Positions 33,037 to 40,951 of a stretch of 64,000 nucleotides of DNA are shown here, one piece after another. The position numbers and the translations under genes were made by a program. The notes beneath the pieces were generated by a model, which did not search any database, was not told where the DNA came from, and worked only from the letters and a program-made list of their open reading frames with translations. How positions within the stretch are numbered: position 1 is the stretch's first letter; each line of letters begins with the position of its first letter. Source of the DNA: Roseovarius gaetbuli (GTDB taxonomy: Bacteria; Pseudomonadota; Alphaproteobacteria; Rhodobacterales; Rhodobacteraceae); assembly GCF_900172365.1 (NCBI RefSeq), contig NZ_FWFJ01000007.1, forward strand, positions 1-64,000, in the 5' to 3' direction.

Positions 33037-34406
33037 ACCCCACCGCGGCGCAGGGGCGGACCGCGCAGGACGAGCGTGACGACTACGGTGAAAACCTTGG
33101 TGCGGCCTCGGTCCTTGTGATCGACGACGAACCGGGCATGCGCAACTTTCTGGTCAAAATCCTCGGCCCGCGCTGCAAGCGGGTCGAGCAGGCACGCTCT
33201 TGCCAAGAGGCCGGCGACATCCTTGATCAGGCGCATTTCGATCTGGTGATCCTCGACAATATCATGCCCGGCATGACCGGGCTTGATTGGCTTGAGCAAC
33301 AGCGCCACGTCGGCTTTTTCGCCGATACCATCCTGATCACCGCCTATGCCGACCTTGATACCGCGATCAAGGCGCTGCGGGCGGGGGTGAGTGATTTCGT
33401 GCTGAAACCGTTTCGCGCCAATCAGATTTTGAACGCGGTGGCGCGCGCACTCGACCGCAAATACCTGCGGCGGGAAAACTATCTGTTGCGTCATGAATTG
33501 TCAGAGGGCGGACAGGCCGCGCGCGGGCGGCTTTTGGGCAATTCCGAACCGGTGCAGGGGGTGCGCGAGATGCTCGGCAAACTGGCGCCACTGCCCACCT
33601 CGGTGCTGTTCACCGGCGCAAGCGGCACCGGCAAGGAAATCGCAGCGCGCACCCTGCATGGCATGTCGGATCGCGCGGAAAAGCCGTTTGTCGCGATCAA
33701 CTGCGCCGCGATTTCCCCCGAGCGGATCGCCGAAGAACTCTTCGGTGTGGTCGAGGGCGAAAGCCACCGCAAGGACGGTCTTTTGCTGCATGCCGATGGC
33801 GGCACCTTGTTGCTTGATGAGGTGGCGCAGCTGGCCGAGAATGTGCAGACCGCGCTGCTGCGGGTGCTGGAGGACAAGCGGATCAGGCCGCTTGGCTCGG
33901 AACGCGAAATCCCGCTGAACCTGCGGTTTCTGTTTGCCACCAATGCCGATCTGAAGCAGGCGGTCGACGAGGGCCGGTTTCGCGCCGATCTTTATCATCG
34001 GATCAATGTGGTCAACATCGAGATGCCGCACCTCAAGGAGCGCAAGGAAGATATCGTCGAGCTGGCCGCGCTTTTCATGAGCGAATTTTCCAGAAGCCTT
34101 GGCATGCCCGCGCTAGAGCTCAATGAAGAAGTGCTGTTGAAGCTCAGCCGCTATGACTGGCCCGGAAATGTGCGCGAATTGCGCAACCTGATTGAACGCT
34201 CGGTGATCCTCGGGGCCTTTCCCGTTGAGTTTTCCGGCTCGGGGCGTGTCAGCGGCGCACAGGCCATCGAGACGCTGGAACTTGTCGAACAACGCCATAT
34301 CATGGCGGTGCTTGACGCCTGTGGTGGCAACCGCGCCGAGGCGGCGCGCCGACTTGGCGTGGCGCGCAAGACGGTCGATCGCAAATGCATGGCCTGGGGA
34401 CTCTAG
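33033..34406 (+). CDS. NtrC-like response regulator lacking the GAFTGA motif
   Basis: 457 aa. Receiver domain (about 25-140) with DDE acids at 31-33, phosphoacceptor D75 (LVILDNIMPG), T103 and K125. AAA+ domain (about 165-400) with Walker A GASGTGKE (195-202), Walker B LLLDEV (259-264), and GRFRADLYHRINV. C-terminal Fis-type HTH (NRAEAARRLGVARKTVDRK). Where canonical sigma-54 activators have GAFTGA there is EGESHRKDG, and this L1 loop is about four residues shorter. It therefore probably does not open sigma-54 promoters in the usual way; Rhodobacter capsulatus NtrC, which also lacks GAFTGA, works with the housekeeping sigma. The partner kinase is likely the convergent gene at 34536. Confidence 0.9.
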   Translation: MNPTAAQGRTAQDERDDYGENLGAASVLVIDDEPGMRNFLVKILGPRCKRVEQARSCQEAGDILDQAHFDLVILDNIMPGMTGLDWLEQQRHVGFFADTILITAYADLDTAIKALRAGVSDFVLKPFRANQILNAVARALDRKYLRRENYLLRHELSEGGQAARGRLLGNSEPVQGVREMLGKLAPLPTSVLFTGASGTGKEIAARTLHGMSDRAEKPFVAINCAAISPERIAEELFGVVEGESHRKDGLLLHADGGTLLLDEVAQLAENVQTALLRVLEDKRIRPLGSEREIPLNLRFLFATNADLKQAVDEGRFRADLYHRINVVNIEMPHLKERKEDIVELAALFMSEFSRSLGMPALELNEEVLLKLSRYDWPGNVRELRNLIERSVILGAFPVEFSGSGRVSGAQAIETLELVEQRHIMAVLDACGGNRAEAARRLGVARKTVDRKCMAWGL

Positions 34407-34527
34407 AGCATGTTGCTCAAAAGTGGGAACCGGTTTTGAGCTTCTCGAACACGCGAAATCAATACGTTAGAGCATGTTGCTCAAAAGTGGAAACCGGTTT
34501 TGAGCTTCTCGAACATGCGAAATCAAT
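34404..34527. repeat. Two tandem copies of a 64-bp palindromic repeat
   Basis: Copy 1 starts at 34404 and copy 2 at 34468 (period 64); over 60 aligned bases they differ at two positions. Each contains GCTCAAAA/TTTTGAGC arms around GTGG(G/A)AACCGG, and copy 2 extends to outer arms GCATGTT/AACATGC (34472-34518). They fill the gap between the convergent regulator and kinase, and the regulator's TAG stop is the first three bases of copy 1. They look like a dispersed REP-type element that also provides transcription termination. Confidence 0.85.
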
Positions 34528-34535
34528 AACAGTGC

Positions 34536-36494
34536 TCAGGCGTCCTCGGGAAGCCAAACGGTGAATTCTGCCCCGCCGCTGGCCCGGTTGCGCACGGAAA
34601 TAAGCCCCTTTGCACCCTGGATCAGGGTTTGGCTGACCGAGAGGCCAAGCCCGGTGCCTTCGCCAAGCTTGGTGGTAAAGAACGGATCAAACACCGACGC
34701 CAGCTTGTCGGCGGGAATGCCGGGGCCGGTGTCGGCAATGACAAGCGCCACGCCGCTTTTCCCCGCCTGATCGCGCCGCATCAGGTGGATCGTCAAGGCG
34801 CCGCGATCCCCCATGGCCTGTACCGCGTTGACCACAAGATTGATGATTACCTGCTGCAACTCGCCGGGATTGATGCGCACAGGCGGGGCGTCCTCGGCCA
34901 TCTTTATGGACAGCCGGGTTCGCGGATTGGTGATCACGTGATCGACCAGCACAAGGCAATCTTTCAGCACGGTCGCGATATCCACCTGCTCTTCGAAGGT
35001 TCCAAATTCGCTTGGCCGCGCAAATTGCAGCAATTTGCTCACGATCGCGCTGATCCGCCCGACTTGCCTGTCGATCAGCGAGAGCTCGGTTTCCACCGCT
35101 TCGGTGGCGCTGCCAAGGGTCTGGCGGATCACATCGACATTGCCCTGAATGACCGCCACCGGGTTGTTGATCTCATGCGCGACCCCGGCGGTAATCTCGC
35201 CGATAGAGGCGAGCTTTTCCGACATCACCAGTTGCTTATAGGTCGTTTCGAGCTTTTGATTGGCTTCGCGCAGTTCCGCCGTGCGCTCCTCCACCCGCGT
35301 GTTGAGCGAATCCGCCCAGGACCGCAGATCGCGGTCGCGTTCCTGTACCTGGTCAAGCAGGCTATCGAGATGCGCTGCCACCGTGCCGATTTCATCGCGC
35401 GAGCGCACCGGCCCGATGCGCGCGTCAAGCTGGCCGTCCTCGACCTTGCGCATGGTCTGGGTCATCCGCTCCAGTGGCGAGAAAATCCCGCCCGCCAGCC
35501 GCAGGAACAGCGGCACACTCAGCGCCAGAATGGCGAGAAAGGCAGAAAATATAAGGATATAGGCGCTGCGCTTGGCGGCCGTGAAGGGCGCCTCAAGGAA
35601 GCCCACGTAAAGCATGCCAACGCGATTGCCGAAACTGTCGATCAGCGGCTCATAGGCCGACATATACCAGTCATTGACCACGAAGGCGCTATCGAGCCAG
35701 GTCCGCCCTGCATCCAGAACCGCACCGCGCACCGCCGCCGAAACGCGCGTTCCAAGCGCGCGCTCGCCCTCGAACAGGCGCACATTCGTCGAGACGCGCA
35801 CATCTTCGAGAAACAGGGTCGCGGTGCCTTTGCGATCATCGCTGTCGCCGGTGGTGCGATAGACAAGCGCGTTGATCGTGTCGATGAAATCAAGGTTCCG
35901 GTTGAGCAGAATTCCCCCCACCAGAACCCCGTTGCGCCCCGGCGTCGTGACCGGCGTGGCGGTGTGCACGACCATGCCACGATCCTCGGTGGTGCGCTCG
36001 GTGGGCACGGCGGCGAGGGTCTCGATCAGGGGCACCCGCGCGCGTGCCGCAAGCCCGGCGCCACTTGGCAGGGTGGCCAGATGAGCGGCCGGGAAAATAT
36101 CAATTTCGGTGGCCGAACCGCCGCGCACCGCGGCCGCAATCACCGGCCAGCGATTGGCCTCTTCACGCGCCTCGGGGGCGGGCAGGAAATAGAGGAAATC
36201 AAGCCCGAGGTTCGCGCGGTTATCCTGAAGAAAGCGGTTGAAACGGTCAGCGTTGTGCTGGCTCGCGCGGTTGAAATCGAGCGAGCGCGCAAGGCTTCGC
36301 ACGTCGTTGCCGGTGGTTGTGAGGATGCGTTGCAGATATTGATCGGCGATGCGCAGATCGCTTTGCACATTGGTGATCAAAAGGTTGTCGTAATTGGCCG
36401 ACCAGCGGTTGACCGCCAGCAAAAGCAACAGCGGCATCAGCACCATCAAGGGCAGCAAGGCCAGGATCAGAAGTCGAAGCCGAACGGAGGTCAT
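34536..36494 (-). CDS. Membrane sensor histidine kinase with periplasmic Cache-type domain
   Basis: 652 aa. TM1 (about 6-28) and TM2 (about 310-335) enclose a periplasmic domain of about 280 residues that looks double-Cache-like. A HAMP domain (PLERMTQTMRKVEDGQLDAR) and a coiled coil follow. HisKA has H in GVAHEINNPVAVIQG. The ATPase domain has N-box LVVNAVQAMG, DTGPGIP and GTGLGLSVS. The HEINNP form resembles NtrB/DctB-type kinases. It is convergent to the GAFTGA-less regulator across the tandem repeats, a less common arrangement for a two-component pair. The ligand is unknown; small carboxylates are common for such sensors. Confidence 0.9.
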   Translation of the reverse strand: MTSVRLRLLILALLPLMVLMPLLLLLAVNRWSANYDNLLITNVQSDLRIADQYLQRILTTTGNDVRSLARSLDFNRASQHNADRFNRFLQDNRANLGLDFLYFLPAPEAREEANRWPVIAAAVRGGSATEIDIFPAAHLATLPSGAGLAARARVPLIETLAAVPTERTTEDRGMVVHTATPVTTPGRNGVLVGGILLNRNLDFIDTINALVYRTTGDSDDRKGTATLFLEDVRVSTNVRLFEGERALGTRVSAAVRGAVLDAGRTWLDSAFVVNDWYMSAYEPLIDSFGNRVGMLYVGFLEAPFTAAKRSAYILIFSAFLAILALSVPLFLRLAGGIFSPLERMTQTMRKVEDGQLDARIGPVRSRDEIGTVAAHLDSLLDQVQERDRDLRSWADSLNTRVEERTAELREANQKLETTYKQLVMSEKLASIGEITAGVAHEINNPVAVIQGNVDVIRQTLGSATEAVETELSLIDRQVGRISAIVSKLLQFARPSEFGTFEEQVDIATVLKDCLVLVDHVITNPRTRLSIKMAEDAPPVRINPGELQQVIINLVVNAVQAMGDRGALTIHLMRRDQAGKSGVALVIADTGPGIPADKLASVFDPFFTTKLGEGTGLGLSVSQTLIQGAKGLISVRNRASGGAEFTVWLPEDA

Positions 36495-36580
36495 GAATGT
36501 GCCGGGCCCTATGGTCTGAGCCCGACATTAGGATATTTGCGCGCCGCCCGCAATCATGCGCGGGGCATGGAATTTGCGCC

Positions 36581-37597
36581 TTAGTTCCAACCGACCTGAT
36601 TGAAGATCGCCTGTGCCTCGGCGGCATTGCGGCTAAAGGCCGAGGTGTTGGTGGTTGTGTCGGGCTTGAACGCGCCAAGCCGCGCCGTGCCCTCGTCCCC
36701 GGCCATGCCGTCAACGACGGGGTATTCGTGGTTGTCGCGGGCAAACTGGGTCTGGGCAAATTCGTCGGTCAGGAACTCCAGAAGCGCAGTGGCTTCCTCG
36801 GGGTGGGGGGCGGCGGCGGTCATCGCGGCCACGGCCAGATTGACATGCGCGCCGCGCCCGTCCTGATTGGGCCAGACCCAGCCGATGCCCTCGATACCCG
36901 AGGTCAGCCCGTCAACATCGCCATCAAAGCCGCGCAGGAAGTAATAGTTGTTGGCCACCGCCACATCGCATTCGCCCGAGACAAGCCCGCGAAGCTGATC
37001 TGTGTCACCGCCCTGGGGCGGGCGCGCCATGTTGGCGACAACGCCAGCCGCCCAATCCTTGGCCGCCTCGGCGCCATCGGCGTCGATGATCGAGGCCAGA
37101 AGCGACTGGTTATAGACGTTCGAGGAGGAGCGGATACAGACCTTGCCCTGCCATTTCGGATCGGCCAGCTCTTCGTAGGTCTGCGGCGGGGTCTCGACGC
37201 GATCCTTGGCGTAAAAGAGGATGCGGGTGCGCTGCGAGAGACCAAACCAGAGGTCATCTGGGTGGCGCAGATGCGCGGGCACGCGGGTTTTGATGACGTC
37301 CGAAGTGAAGGGCTGAAGCACGCCGGCCTCTTCGGCGCGGGCCATGCGGCCCACGTCAACGGTGATGAACACATCGGCAGGGCTATTGGCGCCTTCGGCG
37401 GTCAGGCGCGCGATAAGCTCGTCTGCGTCGGCCTCGATCCGGTTGACGGAAATGCCGGTCTTGTCGGTGAATTCCTCGTAAAGCGCGTTGTCGGAATCAT
37501 AATGGCGGCTGGAATATACATTGACCTCCTGCGCGAACACGGGGGTGGTCAGCGCGAGTGTTGCGGCCATGCCTATGACAGCTTTGAGCGATTGCAT
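36581..37597 (-). CDS. Iron(III) ABC transporter periplasmic binding protein (FbpA-like)
   Basis: 338 aa. Signal peptide of about 22 residues (VIGMAATLALTTPVFAQ), then a type 2 periplasmic-binding fold: EVNVYSSRHYDSDNALYEEFTDKTGI at the start, CIRSSSNVYNQSLLASII, GECDVAVANNYYFLRG. The Tyr pair in NNYYF matches the iron ligands of FbpA/FutA proteins. The permease and ATPase genes are not adjacent. Upstream are two copies of a CCGACTAAAA-type dyad that look like iron-dependent operators. Confidence 0.9.
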   Translation of the reverse strand: MQSLKAVIGMAATLALTTPVFAQEVNVYSSRHYDSDNALYEEFTDKTGISVNRIEADADELIARLTAEGANSPADVFITVDVGRMARAEEAGVLQPFTSDVIKTRVPAHLRHPDDLWFGLSQRTRILFYAKDRVETPPQTYEELADPKWQGKVCIRSSSNVYNQSLLASIIDADGAEAAKDWAAGVVANMARPPQGGDTDQLRGLVSGECDVAVANNYYFLRGFDGDVDGLTSGIEGIGWVWPNQDGRGAHVNLAVAAMTAAAPHPEEATALLEFLTDEFAQTQFARDNHEYPVVDGMAGDEGTARLGAFKPDTTTNTSAFSRNAAEAQAIFNQVGWN

Positions 37598-37650
37598 CGG
37601 GTGTCCTCTCTTGGGTGTCCGAGTGAAGTGATGCGCCTGTTTTCTTATTT

Positions 37651-37693
37651 CCGACTAAAAGAGTCAATAAATAATTCCGACTAAAATGGTCGG
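37651..37693 (-). promoter_or_regulatory. Two Iron-Rhodo-box-like operators upstream of the iron-binding protein gene
   Basis: CCGACTAAAAGAGTC (37651-37665) and CCGACTAAAATGGTCGG (37677-37693) are dyads (GACT-N5-AGTC; CCGAC-N7-GTCGG) 26 bases apart, 54-96 bases before the gene start. They resemble the iron-responsive box of Rhodobacterales, bound by an IscR-type repressor in that clade; I recall the motif only approximately, so the assignment is provisional. Confidence 0.55.
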
Positions 37694-37712
37694 AGTAAGT
37701 TTCTTGGGCGGA

Positions 37713-38531
37713 TCAGCGCGCAGATGACCCCCTTTGGCGGGCCAGCATACTGTCGGCAAGGCTGGTCGCGGCAAAGATCAGGGCGGCCAAACAGACAATC
37801 GTCGGCCCGGTCGGCGTATCAAGCCGGAACGACGCGCCAAGCCCGCCAAGCGCCGAGATCGCGGCGATCACCGTGGCAATCGCGGCCATGCGCTCTGGTG
37901 TGCCCGCCAGCGGGCGCGCGGCGGCGGCGGGCACGATCAGCATGGCCGCGATCAGCAAGACCCCGACCACCTTGATCGCCACCGCCACCACGAGCGCAAG
38001 CGCCAGTGTCAGAACAAGCTGTTCGCGCCGCGGGTTGATCCCCGCCGCATAGGCAAGATCAGTGCTGAGCGTGGCGGTCAACAGCGCCTGCCATCGCCAG
38101 AGCACCAGGCCAACCACAAGAGCGGCCCCGCCCCAGATCACCGCAATATCGCCGACGCTCACGGCCAGAATATCGCCAAAGAGATAGGCCATAAGATCAA
38201 TCCGCACGCCGCTCAGGAAGGACACCGCCACAAGGCCAAAGGCAAGCGCGGAATGGGCCAACACCCCAAGCAACGTATCCATCGCAAAGCCACGCCCCGA
38301 CAGGGCGGAGACCGTCATCGCCATGGCAAGCGATACCGCAAGCGCGCCGATAAAGACCGAGGTCGAAAACGCCAGGGCAAGCGCCACCCCAAGGATCGCG
38401 GCATGCGCCGTCGCATCGCCGAAATAGGCCATCCGCCGCCAGACCACGAAGCAGCCCAAAGGGGCGGCGGCAAGCGCCACGCCAAGCCCGGCAAGGGCGG
38501 CGCGCATCATGAAATCGTCAAGCAGTGTCAT
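37713..38531 (-). CDS. znuB: Zinc ABC transporter permease ZnuB
   Basis: 272 aa, about eight to nine transmembrane helices. WRRMAYFGDATAHAAILGVALAL near residue 30 and VAVAIKVVGVLLIAAMLIVPAAAARPLA near 195 are the ABC-3 family signatures. It forms the inner-membrane channel with ZnuC. Its ATG overlaps the znuC stop by 4 bases. Confidence 0.95.
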   Translation of the reverse strand: MTLLDDFMMRAALAGLGVALAAAPLGCFVVWRRMAYFGDATAHAAILGVALALAFSTSVFIGALAVSLAMAMTVSALSGRGFAMDTLLGVLAHSALAFGLVAVSFLSGVRIDLMAYLFGDILAVSVGDIAVIWGGAALVVGLVLWRWQALLTATLSTDLAYAAGINPRREQLVLTLALALVVAVAIKVVGVLLIAAMLIVPAAAARPLAGTPERMAAIATVIAAISALGGLGASFRLDTPTGPTIVCLAALIFAATSLADSMLARQRGSSAR

Positions 38532-39301
38532 TCGGCGGCCTCATGTGGATGATCGTGATCGTGATCGTGATCATGCGTGCAATCGGCACTATGGTCGTGA
38601 TCGTGGTTGTGTTCATGCCGGTAAAGCGCCAAGGCGCCCTGGGTGCCGCGCCCGAAAATGGCGCGATATTCTTCGGCCTGCGCCACCACCTCGGGGCGCC
38701 CCTCGCAACAGATATGGCCATTGAGGCAAATCACCCGGTCGCTGGCGCTCATCACCACGTGCAATTCGTGGCTGACCATCAGAACGGCGCAGCCAAGGCT
38801 TTGGCGGACCTCTTCGATGCGGCGGTAAAACGCGGCAGAGCCGGGTTGATCAAGCCCCTGCGTGGCCTCGTCGAGGATCAGAAGATCGGGCTTTTCCATC
38901 AAGGCGCGCGCGAGCAGGACGCGCTGAAACTGTCCGCCGGAAAGATCCGCCATCTGGTGATCGCGCAAATCCGGCAGGCCCGCTTGTTCCAGAGCGGCAC
39001 GCAAATCGCTCGCCGGATGACGGCGCGGCAGGCCCAGAAATCGGGTCACCGTCAGCGGCAGCGTCGGGTCGATATGAAGCTTTTGCGGCACATAGCCGAT
39101 CCTGAGCCCCGGCGCGCGGGTGATCGCGCCGCTGGTCGGGGCGAGGGCGCCGATAATCGCCCGCAAAAGCGTTGATTTACCCGATCCGTTCGGCCCGACG
39201 ATGGTCACGATCTCGCCGCGCGTGATCGAGAGGTTGACGCCCTCAAGCACGACGTTGCCGCCAAGGCGCATGTTCAGGTCCCTGGTCTCGATCAGGCGCA
39301 T
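38528..39301 (-). CDS. znuC: Zinc ABC transporter ATPase ZnuC
   Basis: 257 aa. Walker A GPNGSGKST, signature LSGGQFQRVLLARAL, Walker B LLILDEATQGLD, H-loop MVSHELHVV. The C-terminus is His/Asp-rich (alternating HD/HDH), a metal-binding tail seen in several ZnuC proteins. ATG 39301 (MRLIETRDL) was chosen; it overlaps the zur 3' end by 10 bases. Confidence 0.95.
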   Translation of the reverse strand: MRLIETRDLNMRLGGNVVLEGVNLSITRGEIVTIVGPNGSGKSTLLRAIIGALAPTSGAITRAPGLRIGYVPQKLHIDPTLPLTVTRFLGLPRRHPASDLRAALEQAGLPDLRDHQMADLSGGQFQRVLLARALMEKPDLLILDEATQGLDQPGSAAFYRRIEEVRQSLGCAVLMVSHELHVVMSASDRVICLNGHICCEGRPEVVAQAEEYRAIFGRGTQGALALYRHEHNHDHDHSADCTHDHDHDHDHPHEAAE

Positions 39302-39780
39302 GCCGAGGCCCCCCTGCGGCAATTGGGGCAGAGGCCAAGCGCCTCGACCACGGCCTGTTCGATGGAAAACCCGGTGTCAGAGGCAGCGCGCCCAAGCATC
39401 CCGCGCGAGGGTTCTGCATGGGCCTCGGCCACCGCATCGCAATTGCGGCAAATCAGAAAGGCCGGGGTGTGATCCTCTCCGGGATGGGTACAGGCGATAA
39501 AGGCGTTGAGCTGCTCGATCTTATGGGCAAAGCCGTGGTTGACCAGAAAATCAAGCGCGCGATAGGCCACGGGTGGCTGTGATCCCAAGCCCTCGTCGCG
39601 CAGCGTGTCGAGGATTTCGTAGGCCCCCATTGCGCGATGCCGCGCCAGCAGGATTTCAAGCACCCGGCGACGCACCGGAGTGAACTGAAGCTTATGCGCG
39701 GCGCAATAGGCCTCGACCGCCGCAAGGGCGGCGCGCATGCAGGAGGCGTGGTCGTGCTTTTGAAATCCGATCGTATCCAT
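39292..39780 (-). CDS. zur: Zinc uptake regulator Zur (Fur family)
   Basis: 162 aa. Winged HTH (TPVRRRVLEILLARHRAMGAYEILDTL... PVAYRALDFLVNHGF), regulatory-zinc residues in HPGEDH, and structural-zinc CxxC pairs in ICRNCD and LCPNCR. It represses zinc uptake when zinc is sufficient. It heads the zur-znuC-znuB operon and is divergent from znuA, so it likely controls both directions. Confidence 0.93.
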   Translation of the reverse strand: MDTIGFQKHDHASCMRAALAAVEAYCAAHKLQFTPVRRRVLEILLARHRAMGAYEILDTLRDEGLGSQPPVAYRALDFLVNHGFAHKIEQLNAFIACTHPGEDHTPAFLICRNCDAVAEAHAEPSRGMLGRAASDTGFSIEQAVVEALGLCPNCRRGASACA

Positions 39781-39814
39781 GGCGGGCCTTTCGGGGCAAC
39801 GTTTCGGGGTTGAT

Positions 39815-39863
39815 ATGTTATAGAGTTACATTTATCAAGCCGCATGAAATGTTATACTATCAC
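39815..39863. promoter_or_regulatory. Two Zur-box-like dyads between zur and znuA
   Basis: ATGTTATAGAGTTACAT (39815-39831) and GAAATGTTATACTATCAC (39846-39863) are imperfect dyads close to the alphaproteobacterial Zur pattern GTTATA-N-TATAAC. They lie between the divergent starts at 39780 and 39876, the second only 13 bases before znuA. Confidence 0.65.
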
Positions 39864-39875
39864 GGGAGCATCGGA

Positions 39876-40832
39876 ATGCTGAACCGTCTTGTCGTCGCGC
39901 TTGCAGGCGCCGTGAGTGGGGCCGTCGGGCTTGCCAGCGTGGCCTTGGCCGAAGCGCCGCGCGTCGCGGTTGATGTGGCACCGGTGCAGTCCTTGGTGGC
40001 GCGGGTGATGCAGGGCGTGGGCACGCCGACGTTGATCGTGCGCCCCGGTGCGTCGCCGCATGGCTATGCGATGCGTCCCTCCGAGGCGGCGGCGCTTGAA
40101 GAGGCCGATCTTGTGATCTGGGTCGGCGAGGCGCTGACGCCCTGGCTTGAAGGGGGCATTGAAACCCTCGCGTCGCGCGCGCGGGTGGTCGAGCTTTTGG
40201 GGGCCGAGGAGACGCGCGTTCTGGACCTGCGCGAAGGGGTAGTCTTTGGCGCGGCGCAGGATGGCGAGACCCCTGCGGCCCACGACCATGACCACGATCA
40301 CCACGACCATGAGGGGTTTGACCCGCATGCTTGGCTTGACCCGGAAAACGCGCGCCGATGGCTTGGGCTTTTCGCCGACGAGCTGGCGGCGCTTGATCCC
40401 GAGCATGCGGCGCAATACGCCGAGAACGCGGCCACGGCGCAGGCTGAGCTGGATGCGCTGATGGGGGCGATCAAGGCCGAGCTTGCCCCGATCAAAGACG
40501 CGCGCTTTCTGGTCTATCACGACGCCTATCAGTATTTCGAGGCGTGGTCTGGCCTGCACGCATCCGGTGCGATTGCACTTGGTGATGCGGCCAATCCCGG
40601 CCCTGCGCGGGTGGCGGCGCTGCGCGATATGGCGCGCGCCCAAGACATTGCCTGCGTCTTTTCCGAACCGCAGTTCGACCCCAAGCTTGTGACGCGCGTG
40701 TTCGGCGATGTGGCCGGGCATGGCGTGCTTGATCCGATGGCAAGCGATCACGCGCCGGGGCCCACGCTATATCCCGATCTGATGCGGGCGATGGCGCGGG
40801 CCCTTGCGACCTGCCTTGGTTCACAGCGCTAG
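39876..40832 (+). CDS. znuA: Zinc ABC transporter substrate-binding protein ZnuA
   Basis: 318 aa. Signal peptide (LAGAVSGAVGLASVALAEA), then the cluster A-I metal-binding fold. Zinc ligands are expected in SPHGYAMRPSEA, the GFDPHAWLDPENA block and LVYHDAYQYFE. A His/Asp-rich flexible loop (HDHDHDHHDHEG) near residue 138 is typical of ZnuA and collects zinc. ATG 39876 (MLNRLVV) gives a proper signal peptide; the longer frame runs into the operator. Confidence 0.95.
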   Translation: MLNRLVVALAGAVSGAVGLASVALAEAPRVAVDVAPVQSLVARVMQGVGTPTLIVRPGASPHGYAMRPSEAAALEEADLVIWVGEALTPWLEGGIETLASRARVVELLGAEETRVLDLREGVVFGAAQDGETPAAHDHDHDHHDHEGFDPHAWLDPENARRWLGLFADELAALDPEHAAQYAENAATAQAELDALMGAIKAELAPIKDARFLVYHDAYQYFEAWSGLHASGAIALGDAANPGPARVAALRDMARAQDIACVFSEPQFDPKLVTRVFGDVAGHGVLDPMASDHAPGPTLYPDLMRAMARALATCLGSQR

Positions 40833-40951
40833 ACCTGTCGAAACCTGCGCGAAAACGCAGCGTAAAACTTGCGCCTTCCCGCAATCCCGCACATTCTGGC
40901 GTGCAGGGAGAGAGCCGTGCGCAACAGCGCGGCCGATTGGGAGGACGCTAC

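Noticed and set aside
34404..34527. CRISPR-like repeats
   Set aside because: Only two directly adjacent 64-base units without spacers, and no cas genes.
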